Source: Pseudoxanthomonas sp. GM95 (GTDB lineage: Bacteria > Pseudomonadota > Gammaproteobacteria > Xanthomonadales > Xanthomonadaceae). From it: a DNA stretch of 64,000 nucleotides. Made by a program: the position numbers and the translations under genes. This document shows, piece after piece, positions 18,375-27,196 of the stretch; position 1 is the stretch's first letter, and each line of letters starts with the position of its first letter. Under the pieces are notes generated by a model that was not told the origin of the DNA, did no database searches, and saw only the letters and a program-made list of their open reading frames with translations. The DNA lies in NCBI RefSeq assembly GCF_900109775.1, contig NZ_FOAX01000001.1, positions 1,550,001 to 1,614,000 on the forward strand, read 5' to 3'.

Positions 18375-19541
18375 ATGCAGCAATCCCCCCACCTGCAGGC
18401 TGCACAGGGCACGATCGCGTTGCCCGACGCACCGCCTTTGCCCTCCGTCAACACGACGACGAAGGGCAAGGCCAAGGAACACATGCCCGCGCTTGATGGC
18501 CTGCGCGGACTGGCGGCGCTGTCGGTGGTGATTGCGCACCTGCCGACGAAGACGTGGGCCTGGGAGCAAGTCAACTTCGGCGAGACCGGCGTGTTCCTGT
18601 TCTTCGTGCTGAGCGGCTTTCTGATGGCCCACCTGCACTTGCAGCAGCCGTTCGATGCGCAACGGCTGCGTCGCTTTGGCGTGGCGCGCGTGGCGCGCAT
18701 CGTGCCGCTGTATTACACGGTGGTGCTGATCGCCTATGCGGTGTCGGTGCTGACCCAGGCCGACTTCCACTACCGCATGGACACGGTGGCGCTTGTCCGG
18801 CTGCTGGCGTTTGTCGGGTCGACCGACGTGTTCTGGTCGGTCGGTCCGGAATTCCAGTTCTACGGGTTCTTCCTGCTGCTTTGGGGCATCACGGCATTGC
18901 ACGGCAAGGCCCGCACGCTGGCGTTGCTGGTGCTGGGTGCGTTCGCCATCGCCTGCTACTTCGGTTCGCCGTATCTGCCGGGCGTGCTGTTCATCTCCAA
19001 GCTGCATATCTTCCTGGGCGGTGTGGCGATCGCGCTGCTACGACATGCATTGGCCACGCGGGGCCAGCAGCCTGATGCACGCGGGATCGGGGCGCTCCAG
19101 CTGTTGGCCTGTGCTGCGGTGGTCGGCATGCTGTTCCCGTATCACCAGATGCTGCTGCCGCTGTTTCCGGCGCAGGACGTGGCGCAGATCAGCGCCTGGT
19201 ATTACACCGACCTGCCGCGCGTGCTGCTGGCGGCGCTGGTGGTGCTGGCGTTCTCGTATCGCAACAAGGTCTCCGATCTGCTGCTTGGCAACGGGCTGGT
19301 CAGTGAGCTGGGCCGTTCGAGTTTCTCGATCTACCTGCTGCATCGGCCGGTGATCGACGTCATGACCTACTTCGGCCTGTTCGAGCGGCTCAATCCCTCG
19401 GTCGCAGGCATCGGCTGCCTCGTGGCGACCGTGCTACTGGCCTCGCTGGTCAACCGCATCCTGGAAACGCCCGCCCGGCTCTGGATCACCCGCCGCTTCA
19501 CGCCCAGCGGTGCGCACAGCGCCATCGCGCGCACGGCCTGA
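18375..19541 (+). CDS. Acyltransferase 3 family membrane protein, paralogue A
   Basis: A 388-residue inner-membrane O-acyltransferase of the AT3 (OafA/NodX) type, moving acetyl or similar groups to extracytoplasmic sugars. After a polar 35-residue N-terminus it reads MPALDGLRGLAALSVVIAHL with the catalytic His, then FFVLSGFLMAHLH and RFGVARVARIVPLYYTVV, giving about ten membrane helices. FWSVGPEFQFYGFF carries the second family motif. There is no SGNH domain. The ATG follows GGAG by seven bases. A close paralogue lies 209 bases downstream with a similar leader (GGAGTCC...ATGCAG), pointing to local duplication. Confidence 0.88.
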   Translation: MQQSPHLQAAQGTIALPDAPPLPSVNTTTKGKAKEHMPALDGLRGLAALSVVIAHLPTKTWAWEQVNFGETGVFLFFVLSGFLMAHLHLQQPFDAQRLRRFGVARVARIVPLYYTVVLIAYAVSVLTQADFHYRMDTVALVRLLAFVGSTDVFWSVGPEFQFYGFFLLLWGITALHGKARTLALLVLGAFAIACYFGSPYLPGVLFISKLHIFLGGVAIALLRHALATRGQQPDARGIGALQLLACAAVVGMLFPYHQMLLPLFPAQDVAQISAWYYTDLPRVLLAALVVLAFSYRNKVSDLLLGNGLVSELGRSSFSIYLLHRPVIDVMTYFGLFERLNPSVAGIGCLVATVLLASLVNRILETPARLWITRRFTPSGAHSAIARTA

Positions 19542-19750
19542 GAAACGCCGCACCTCAATGCGTCTCGGCGCGACGCGTCGGGAGATCGCCCGCGCCTGAA
19601 ATCCGCCTAGCGCTACTGACGGTTTGATTGCCGGTCGCGTGGCCGAACTCCGTGCAACTCCGCGTATTCAGTTTTGAAGACGTCACGTGAAGTCATTCAG
19701 GCTTTGCGCGGCACCTTCGAGACGCATCCAATCCACGCGCGGAGTCCACC

Positions 19751-20914
19751 ATGCAGCTTCCCCCACTGCAGGCTGAGACAGGCGGTGTCGTACCGCCTGC
19801 AGATCCTGCCCCCGCTTCAAGCGTTTCCCAGCATCCCGCCCTCGACAAGGAACACATGCCCGCGCTGGATGGCCTGCGTGGCCTGGCGGCGGTCGTGGTG
19901 CTGATCTCGCACCTGCACATGTTCAATTGGGACATCTACAACCTTGGCCCGGCCGGGGTGATGCTGTTCTTCGTGCTCAGCGGGTTCCTGATGGCGCACC
20001 TGCACCTGCGCCAGTCGTTCAACGCGGTCTCGGTGCGCCGCTTCTGCGCGGCCCGCACCGCGCGCATCGTGCCGCTGTACTACGCAGTGGTGGTACTCGG
20101 CTATCTCTCCACGTATCACCTGGGGCTCGATGCCTTCAGCGTCTACCACATGGATACGCTGGAGCTGGCCCGCCACCTGCTGTTCACCGGCAAAGTCAGT
20201 GTGTTCTGGTCGGTCGGGCCGGAGTTCCAGTTCTACGGATTCTTCGTGTTGATGTGGGGCATCACCGCCCTGCCGGTGCGTTGGCGCAAGGCCGCGTTGG
20301 CGGCCTTGGCGGTGTTCGCCGTGGCCTGCTACGCCGCATCGCCGAGGCTGCCGGGCATCCTGTTCGTGTCCAAGCTGCAGATCTTCCTGTTCGGCGTAGC
20401 CGTGGCGATCGTGCGATGGTGGCTGGCCGAACACCGGCCGCTGACGGGCTTCGCCAAAGGCGCGCTGCAACTGGTTGGCGTCATTGCGTTGGTGCTGCTT
20501 GCCCTGCCCGGCGAATTCATGCTGCTGCCGTTATTTCCTGCGGCGGCCGTGGCCGATTACGGGCGCTGGTACTACGCCGACCTGCCACGTGCGCTGTTCG
20601 CCGCGATCGCAGTGCTGGGCTTCTCCTACAGCACCGCAGCGTCCACCGCGCTGCTGGGCAATGCGCTGATGCGTGAACTGGGCCGGGCGAGCTTTTCGAT
20701 CTATCTGCTGCACGAACCGGTGATCGGCGTCATGCGGGTCATGGGGCTGTTCGAGCAGGCAAGTGCGTGGGTCTCGATCCCGCTGTGCATCGTGGTCTCG
20801 GTGCTGGTGTCTTCGGCGGTCAACCGCCTGTTCGAGACGCCAGTGCGAATCTGGCTGACGCGCCGGTTGTCGCCGCCCCGTCACGAAGTGGGAGCGTCGG
20901 CGGCCGCAGCCTGA
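19751..20914 (+). CDS. Acyltransferase 3 family membrane protein, paralogue B
   Basis: A 387-residue AT3-family O-acyltransferase. It repeats the landmarks of its neighbour: MPALDGLRGLAAVVVLISHLH, FFVLSGFLMAHLHLRQSF, ARTARIVPLYYAVV, VFWSVGPEFQFYGFFVL and LGRASFSIYLLHEPVIGVM. By eye more than half the aligned residues are identical to paralogue A, with most divergence in the N-terminal 35 residues and in loops. This suggests the two modify different acceptors or use different donors. The ATG is preceded by GGAG at eight bases. It ends one base before the convergent tadA stop. Confidence 0.88.
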   Translation: MQLPPLQAETGGVVPPADPAPASSVSQHPALDKEHMPALDGLRGLAAVVVLISHLHMFNWDIYNLGPAGVMLFFVLSGFLMAHLHLRQSFNAVSVRRFCAARTARIVPLYYAVVVLGYLSTYHLGLDAFSVYHMDTLELARHLLFTGKVSVFWSVGPEFQFYGFFVLMWGITALPVRWRKAALAALAVFAVACYAASPRLPGILFVSKLQIFLFGVAVAIVRWWLAEHRPLTGFAKGALQLVGVIALVLLALPGEFMLLPLFPAAAVADYGRWYYADLPRALFAAIAVLGFSYSTAASTALLGNALMRELGRASFSIYLLHEPVIGVMRVMGLFEQASAWVSIPLCIVVSVLVSSAVNRLFETPVRIWLTRRLSPPRHEVGASAAAA

Positions 20915-21439
20915 TCAGTCCAGCAATGGGCGGCCGCGCTTGGCCCGGAAGTAGTTGGTCAGGCGCCGGCCGGCCTCCTCGGCCAGCACGCCGCCGGTGA
21001 CCTGCACGCGGTGGTTGTGGCGCGGATCGGTGAGCAGGTCGAATACGCTGCCGGCCGCGCCGGTCTTGGGATCGGCGGCGGCGTAGACCACGCGGGCCAC
21101 GCGCGCGTGGACCATCGCCATCGCGCACATCGCGCAGGGTTCCAGGGTCACGTACAGCGTGCAGCCGACCAGGCGATGGTTCTGCAGGTGCGCGCCACCC
21201 TGGCGCATGGCCACGATCTCGGCATGCGCGGTCGGGTCGTGATCGCAGCGGTTGCGATTGCCGCCTTCGCCGATGCACTGGCCATCGGCATCCAGCAGCA
21301 CCGCGCCGACCGGAATTTCGTCGCGCTCGTGCTGGGCGATGTCGGCCAGTTCGAACGCACGCCGCATCCACGCCACGTCCTGCGCCGCGCATTCGGTGCC
21401 GGCAGCTTCGTCAGAGTCGTGGGGCGCGCTGGATGACAT
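20915..21439 (-). CDS. tadA: tRNA-specific adenosine deaminase
   Basis: A 174-residue zinc enzyme that deaminates A34 to inosine in tRNA-Arg(ACG). The zinc and proton-shuttle residues are visible: His72 and Glu74 in TAHAEIVAM, and Cys102 and Cys105 in TLEPCAMCAMAMVHAR. VVYAAADPKTGAAGS and the RVQVTGGVLAEEAGRRLTNYF tail are typical. The ATG at 21439 starts an N-terminal polar extension of about 20 residues; the frame is open further upstream without a better start. It is convergent with acyltransferase B, stop to stop. Confidence 0.92.
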   Translation of the reverse strand: MSSSAPHDSDEAAGTECAAQDVAWMRRAFELADIAQHERDEIPVGAVLLDADGQCIGEGGNRNRCDHDPTAHAEIVAMRQGGAHLQNHRLVGCTLYVTLEPCAMCAMAMVHARVARVVYAAADPKTGAAGSVFDLLTDPRHNHRVQVTGGVLAEEAGRRLTNYFRAKRGRPLLD

Positions 21440-21675
21440 CAGCTCAGGCGTGTCGTGTGGTGGACGGGATCGAATTCTAACGGCGCCGCACGGGCGTTGC
21501 CTCGATGCGGCGCAGCGTTTCACGCATCGCTACCGGACACGGTGGATAATGGGGACACGGAATCACCAGTTCCACGCTGACGTGCAACGCCGCGATCGAG
21601 GCTTCATCCGATCCCGCGCTGCAGACGCAACGACGACTCCCCTGCCCTTTGCGGCACGTCCTTGCGTCCAAGTCC

Positions 21676-22119
21676 ATGTCCCAGCCCCGGTTTCCTTCCG
21701 ATTCGTTGCACCACTGGCAAGCGCTGACTCGCGCAGCCAATGCCGTGTTCGCGCAGGGCAAGCTGGATGACGCCATCACAATCTACCGGCAGGCAGTGGA
21801 CGCCGCCGAGCCGCTACTGGCCAGCGACAGCCCTCCCGATCCCGCGATCGCGGCCTACACCGTTTCGCGCCTTAACCTGGCCGAAGCGCTCGATCGCGCC
21901 GGCGATGCCGAGCGCGCCGCCAACGAACTGGTCGGCATCCACCTGCGCCTGTTGAAGATGGCGCTGGACCCGGGCCTGCCCCAGGACTGGCGCGATGCCG
22001 CCCTGTGCCACAGCCAGCGCAGCCATCTGGAGCTGCAGCACTTTCTTCGTACCCACGAGCATCCCGGCATTGCGCGGTTGCTCCAGGCATCCCATCCGCC
22101 CGTTACAACCCTGAACTGA
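21676..22119 (+). CDS. TPR-like hypothetical protein
   Basis: A 147-residue soluble protein, [14 protein letters not shown] at the start. Helix pairs such as [30 protein letters not shown] (about 17-46) and [24 protein letters not shown] (about 61-84) have the spacing of tetratricopeptide repeats, so it is probably a small protein-binding scaffold. No catalytic motif is seen. The start at 21676 is chosen for the reasonable N-terminus; no strong ribosome site exists. It ends 13 bases before the SOD start and is probably cotranscribed with it. Confidence 0.65.
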   Translation: MSQPRFPSDSLHHWQALTRAANAVFAQGKLDDAITIYRQAVDAAEPLLASDSPPDPAIAAYTVSRLNLAEALDRAGDAERAANELVGIHLRLLKMALDPGLPQDWRDAALCHSQRSHLELQHFLRTHEHPGIARLLQASHPPVTTLN

Positions 22120-22132
22120 CCAGGAGCTCCCC

Positions 22133-22744
<612 letters not shown>

Positions 22745-22765
22745 TCGGCGCTGCGACTCCGCAAA

Positions 22766-22796
22766 CGAAAACGCCGCCTTGAAGGCGGCGTTTTCG
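22766..22796 (+). terminator. Rho-independent terminator after sodA
   Basis: CGAAAACGCCGCC and GGCGGCGTTTTCG form a perfect 13-pair stem with a TTGAA loop. The U-rich right arm is part of the stem. Confidence 0.85.
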
Positions 22797-22820
22797 TAGC
22801 AGCGCGGTGCTCAGCTCACT

Positions 22821-23028
22821 CCCACTCAATCATCGGTAGGTCATCTAAATTGTTGAATTTAAAAGTTCCTCAATGATTGATTTAGTTGGATAACCGTCGA
22901 AACTACCGTCAAAGACAAGGGTAGTTAGATTAAATGTGGTGAACATCGGATTCAACACAGCTTGGTCAGCGCGGCCCCGATCAATCATCTTGAATGCTAC
23001 ACCACGGCGAATCTGGTCGTAGGAATAG
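22821..23028. repeat. Left direct repeat bounding the peptide island (gene-end remnant)
   Basis: This 208-base segment recurs in the same orientation at 30631-30840, roughly four fifths identical by eye, from CCCACTCAATCATC to GTAGGAATAG. On the minus strand this copy keeps an open frame of some 60 codons ending in a TAG (LYSYDQIRRGVAFKMIDRG at its start, ending SIIEELLNSTI). It looks like the C-terminal end of a lost protein. I do not recognise the family. The right copy has the same peptide start but is frameshifted. Confidence 0.75.
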
Positions 23029-24512
23029 AGCTCATGTCGTAGTATGGAACATCAGCACCCTCCGTTCGCTCTCCTTGGACGGATCGTGATGCAGCCGCAC
23101 CGGTTGATCTCGGCGACCAGCGCCAACGCTCGCGGGAATGTCTTCTCCCAGAGACCACCGGGCAATGCCCCGGACTTCATGTCCACAGCGCCCGACGGTG
23201 CGCTGAAAATGATTCCCGGCTAGCTTTGTCGCGTTGCGCCAGATCTGCTTTGGCGGCACCTGCGTTCGTGAGGCCGTCTCTTCCACAGCCATCGCGATGA
23301 TGGGAACGCGCGTTTCGCCGAGCAAATGCGTCAGGTGCGGGGCCGAATAAGCAGGTACTTCCCCGCTCGCCAAGACTTGCTCTTGGGAGTCGGGCTCAAA
23401 ATTCGCATGTGTAGCTGACACTGGCCATTTTGCCGCCATGCACAGGCTGCGCATCTCGCGCCGCGCCTGCGTGTCCAGCTTTGGGTACCGTTACCTACCC
23501 CACGCGGTTGACGCCGAGATCGCTCAAGGTGCCATTTCTTTTCCGACCAGGGTCTGGCGAGATAGTCCACTCAAGTGTGCCAACTGCGCCTGAGGTAGGC
23601 CTAATTCAGATCGCTGGATGCAAAGATTCGGGTGCGGGTCCAGCCCTTTGCCTGCACATATTAATCTCGCTTCTAAAGCTCTCAGTTGCCGCCTGGTTCA
23701 GGCATGAGAGATTAATCCAGCGATAACTAAATCAGCTCCTGTGCTGTTGCGATGCGCCTTCCTCCATCGGCGACTACATGGACTATAAGTAAGAGATCGA
23801 TCAAGTCACGCTGCTGAGAGCAGATCTCAGGTATCTGAGTAAAAAAAAGATAAAACTTAAAAGGCGGACGAAAAATTATTCGACCGAAGCGACCTTCGAC
23901 CGGTGACTTCTCTTGCAACTGGGATTTGTGACCGACTTCGCATGCGCAACGGAGTTGCAATGCAGCAATAGCGAGAAAATTGCTGTGGTGCCCGCCCTTC
24001 CCTACTCGCAGTCAAGAAAATTCAACGCGCGAGAATGAAGCTGCATTACTCACTCTGAAACAATGTGAGGAAGCTCAAGTCACCGCCCCGGGCGGCAAAT
24101 TCGCACAGAGAAGCTTCACAGACCAATGGGTGAATATCGATACCTAAGACACCTGAAGCATGCAAATTGTCAGGCTTGAAAAAAAAATGCGCTTGCGCTG
24201 AGGAAATTGGCGTGATATCAAATTTGCACCGAGCGAAATTGATACTCGCTTCCATGGATGAAAGGATGCACATGCAGTGCTTTCACAAGAAAAAAAATAG
24301 CCAATCGCGATTGCGCGGTACCAGTTCGCAGGTAGACCGCTCGTGCATCGCTCCAAGCACGGTTAAGAGCTCTCATTGATAAGCCAGCCGCTGAGGCGGC
24401 ACATTTTTGGTCTATCTGTGATCAAAAATTAAGCTGTGGCGCGAAGTGAATTCCACTATCAGTCGCTGATACGTGCGCAAGTGGTTGGGTACGAGTAATT
24501 AAGAGCCTGAAA
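23029..24512. other. AT-richer gap with degenerate coding traces, no confident gene
   Basis: No gene can be supported here. Minus-strand frames over 23032-23454 (a 140-codon frame with APHLTHLLGETRVPIIAMAV) and overlapping shorter frames have GC-rich, gene-like composition. They lack a ribosome site or recognisable motif and abut the left repeat, so they may be a decayed gene. From about 23700 the sequence is AT-rich with only short frames of under 80 codons. The promoter of the gene at 24513 should lie at the right end, but no convincing -35/-10 pair stands out. Confidence 0.5.
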
Positions 24513-25523
24513 ATGATCGCTAGATTTCTACGGACCTGTACTGTCCTCACGACGGCAGTTATAGCTGTTTCTGTTTCCACAGCTGATCGCTCGAACGCAC
24601 GACCTGTTGCAAGCGAAAGCGCCAGGTTGCTGAGTTCACTGGTTTCAAATATCAGTCAAGACAAATGCTCGCCATTAGTAGAAAAAGTAGCTGCACTCGT
24701 AGCCTCTACAACAGACGATGCTACGCGGAAATCAGGTATAGATTTCCTTGAATCGAGGACCGAACTCGATGTAAGTCCATATCAGTTCGCTAGGTTGACG
24801 GATCAGGCGCTTCAGGAATCTAAGGAGGATCAGTACTTTGGAACCATTGTCGGTGCTGGTGTCACTCCCGATGAAGAATTCCTGTTCAACCGGCATAGAG
24901 ACAACCTTGGAATCGAGTCCTATGAAATAGAGGCTCGTCTCGCTGAAGATAGGGCGCAGCTTGGCTTGGCAGCACCAACCGCCAGTGCGACTATCTACAA
25001 GTGCCTTGATGAGGACATTAAAAATAAAACGAGATTCGAGCTGAAGGCTGTCTCATCTCGATCAGACGAAACAAGGAAGGCTTGGCAGTCCGACGAATTC
25101 AAAACAGACACACCATCCTATCTCGCAGCGAAAAAGCAAGACGAGGCTGCTGGAGTATGGATCTCAGAAAAAATTACGAGCAATACTCTCTTTAGCGGAA
25201 GCGCTTTGACACGAAGAGACGTATTCGACGTTTTCTTGATGTTTCAGCATTCGGCTGACCTCACACTAATGATAAAAGGATTCGATCAGTTCTCGGAGCA
25301 AATGATGGAGCGCAGACTGCCTCGCGAGTGCTATTCCCTGCTCGCTGATCGCACTGCCATGCTCATGAAGAAAGATCAGATATACGGTACTCAGGGAAGG
25401 GACAACGCAGATGGTCAAACATCTCCTATCCCTTACTCGAGTCCAAATGAAGTCGATGTCCGGCGCGAACTAATGAATCTCGATCCGATTAAAGAATACT
25501 ACTCAAAGATCAATAATAAATAG
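24513..25523 (+). CDS. Secreted protein with C-terminal DUF6624-like domain
   Basis: A 336-residue protein with a signal-peptide-like N-terminus (RFLRTCTVLTTAVIAVSVS, about 4-22), so probably periplasmic or outer-membrane associated. The C-terminal part, with LADRTAMLMKKDQIYGTQ (277-294) and NEVDVRRELMNLDPIKEYY, fits the DUF6624 family, whose hallmark is DR...QxYGTQ. That family has no known reaction. The region 35-200 is helical and not recognised. The ATG has AAGAG seven bases upstream. It is the first gene of the graspetide island and could be an immunity protein, a peptidase-like tailoring factor or a stress protein; nothing in the sequence decides. Confidence 0.75.
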   Translation: MIARFLRTCTVLTTAVIAVSVSTADRSNARPVASESARLLSSLVSNISQDKCSPLVEKVAALVASTTDDATRKSGIDFLESRTELDVSPYQFARLTDQALQESKEDQYFGTIVGAGVTPDEEFLFNRHRDNLGIESYEIEARLAEDRAQLGLAAPTASATIYKCLDEDIKNKTRFELKAVSSRSDETRKAWQSDEFKTDTPSYLAAKKQDEAAGVWISEKITSNTLFSGSALTRRDVFDVFLMFQHSADLTLMIKGFDQFSEQMMERRLPRECYSLLADRTAMLMKKDQIYGTQGRDNADGQTSPIPYSSPNEVDVRRELMNLDPIKEYYSKINNK

Positions 25524-25546
25524 TATGACTTCTGAAGTTGCAGTTT

Positions 25547-25567
25547 ATTGCGATACTTGATCGCAAT
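25547..25567. promoter_or_regulatory. Inverted repeat upstream of the precursor gene
   Basis: ATTGCGA-N7-TCGCAAT is a perfect 7-7-7 inverted repeat in the 192-base gap before the precursor peptide. Its spacing suits a dimeric regulator. It may control the precursor separately from the gene at 24513. Confidence 0.45.
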
Positions 25568-25715
25568 TACGGCAAGCCAAGCTCAGAGCAACGAATCTTT
25601 TGGTAAAAGAGAATTGCCAGGTGTAGTCCTGGTCCTGAGCGCGGAGGTGCTGCGCATTCCCCATGCAAGCAAAGTTCGAAGCTTTCTTGCATCTTTTAAC
25701 AGAGTGAGAATGATT

Positions 25716-25883
25716 ATGAATACCAATGATAATCGTATCTTGGGATACAAGCTTTCACGCGAGCTTTCCATCGAGGAGTTGAAGAAGGTTTCCGGCGGAC
25801 TGTTGGCTGCTACGCAGACAACGATTAAGACTGGCACCGATCCGGGCGGCGTGTCGCACGATAGTGTGGACGGCGATAAGTAA
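25716..25883 (+). CDS. Double-glycine-leader RiPP precursor peptide (graspetide-like)
   Basis: A 55-residue peptide. The leader (1-28) contains SRELSIEELKKVSGG, the classic double-glycine type with ELxxVxGG that C39 peptidases cut after GG. The remaining 27-residue core, LLAATQTTIKTGTDPGGVSH then DSVDGDK, is rich in Thr/Ser/Lys and Asp, the side chains joined by graspetide ATP-grasp ligases. TIKTGTD fits TxKxxTD, the frame of the microviridin motif TxKYPSD. A start at 25710 (two residues longer) is possible; GAGTGAG precedes both. The next genes encode an ATP-grasp ligase, HlyD adaptor and C39-ABC exporter. The assignment is inference from leader, core and context. Confidence 0.85.
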   Translation: MNTNDNRILGYKLSRELSIEELKKVSGGLLAATQTTIKTGTDPGGVSHDSVDGDK

Positions 25884-25927
25884 AATCGTCCCATCCGCGC
25901 GATCTAATTTCGATTTAAATTAGATCT

Positions 25928-25949
25928 GGGGCGCCTAAAAAGGCGCCCC
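25928..25949 (+). terminator. Hairpin between precursor and ATP-grasp gene (terminator/attenuator)
   Basis: GGGGCGCC-TAAAAA-GGCGCCCC is a perfect 8-pair stem, followed by TCTTAATTT, a weak U tract. Placed 44 bases after the precursor stop, it could reduce readthrough. That would give much more precursor transcript than enzyme transcript, as is common in RiPP operons. Confidence 0.65.
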
Positions 25950-25980
25950 TCTTAATTTCGGAATCTCTTACAGGTGAAAC

Positions 25981-27087
25981 TTGAGCCTCCTTATCATATC
26001 TCATGCATTTGACGAACACGGGATATGCGTTGCTGCTGCCCTGGCGAAGCGCGGGCGCAGGGTTGTGATCTGGCCGCAGCCTCAAATAGCAGGAACACAG
26101 CTCGCAAGCGTCTCTCTGGGTAAGTCAGGAACATACTTCTCCATCGAGAGCCGTAGCTACCGGTCCAACTTTTTTGATGCGGTTTGGATGAGACGGCATA
26201 GCCAAATCTCATTACCCGAGTGGGTAGTGCAAGAAGACTCGACCTTCGCTGAACAGGAAAATCGGTCCTTTTTTAGATCGATCTGGAGCGCTCTTGACGC
26301 CGAAACTAAATGGATTCATTCAATCAGCAACTACCAAAGAGCAGAGACTAAAGTTCAACAATTGCGCACTGCATTAGATGTCAAATTTAAAATTCCCGAA
26401 ACGCTGGTTAGCAACGCTCCTCAAGAGATTGAAGATTTTGTAGGATCGCTCGAATATGGTGATGGCGCGATCTACAAGACGTTTTACCCAATGGCTTGGG
26501 ATGAACCAGGTGTTGTCAAGCCAATGTACACGGCGAGCGTAAAAGCATCTGATTTCACTAACCATAGAGTTATATCGGCTGTTCCCGGAATATATCAGCG
26601 TAAGGTCAATAAATTATACGAAGTAAGATCGACATTCTTCGGTAAAGAAGATCGGACCATCAAGATCGATTCTCAGCGCTCCGCTCAAGGTGAATTGGAC
26701 TGGAGAAATATTAGCGTCGTTTCTGAGTACGCATCACCCCACCGCCTTCCAGAGGATGTCAAGCTGAAGTGCTTGGCCTACATGGAAATTTTCCAAATAG
26801 AGATCGCCTGCTTTGACTTCATCGTTGACGAAAGAGGTGACTACGTTTTTCTCGAAGCCAATCAGCAAGGGCAATTTCTCTGGGTGGAAATGATTTTGCC
26901 GGAAATTAGAATGCTGGACGTTGCTAGCGACTTTTTTTGTGCGCACCTAGCTGGTTCTTCTTTGCAAGCCGAATGCAGCAAAACATCGTTACACGATCTT
27001 GTTCGGGAAGAGCTTTACGTAAAAATAAAGGAAGACTTAAAAACCAATAGATTTGTTGATACCCAGGACTACAAGGAACTCATTTAA
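25981..27087 (+). CDS. Graspetide-type ATP-grasp ligase (MvdC/MvdD-like macrocyclase)
   Basis: A 368-residue ATP-dependent ligase expected to form ester or amide links between Asp/Glu carboxylates and Ser/Thr/Lys side chains of the adjacent precursor. N-terminal pre-ATP-grasp domain: LLIISHAFDEHG, VVIWPQ, VWMRR (68-72). Family marks: Lys124 in AETKVQQL; IPETLVSNAP; ATP-contacting YKTFYP (165-170); QRKVNKLYEVRSTFFG with Glu214 and Arg216; DWR (240-242); the metal site from Asp279 in CFDFIV to Glu292 and Asn294 in FLEANQQGQFLWVE. Start is TTG with AGGTG upstream. FLEANQQGQF departs from the usual FLEINPNGQW, suggesting a divergent subgroup. Confidence 0.9.
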   Translation: MSLLIISHAFDEHGICVAAALAKRGRRVVIWPQPQIAGTQLASVSLGKSGTYFSIESRSYRSNFFDAVWMRRHSQISLPEWVVQEDSTFAEQENRSFFRSIWSALDAETKWIHSISNYQRAETKVQQLRTALDVKFKIPETLVSNAPQEIEDFVGSLEYGDGAIYKTFYPMAWDEPGVVKPMYTASVKASDFTNHRVISAVPGIYQRKVNKLYEVRSTFFGKEDRTIKIDSQRSAQGELDWRNISVVSEYASPHRLPEDVKLKCLAYMEIFQIEIACFDFIVDERGDYVFLEANQQGQFLWVEMILPEIRMLDVASDFFCAHLAGSSLQAECSKTSLHDLVREELYVKIKEDLKTNRFVDTQDYKELI

Positions 27088-27196
27088 GAAATTCACCAGT
27101 CGCGCGCGATTAAATACAGGCTAGAAAGATCTAGTGTAAATATTTTGATAATAAGATTAATGGGCCGAAGATAATTCGAGAGAAGAGGTTGGCGTC

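Noticed and set aside
24046..24379. Short frames of 70-75 codons in the AT-rich gap, considered as extra precursor peptides
   Set aside because: No double-glycine leader, no core-like repeats and no ribosome site.
25716..25883. Precursor read as an unmodified class II microcin
   Set aside because: The exporter pair would fit, but the adjacent graspetide-type ATP-grasp and the Thr/Asp-rich short core favour a modified peptide.
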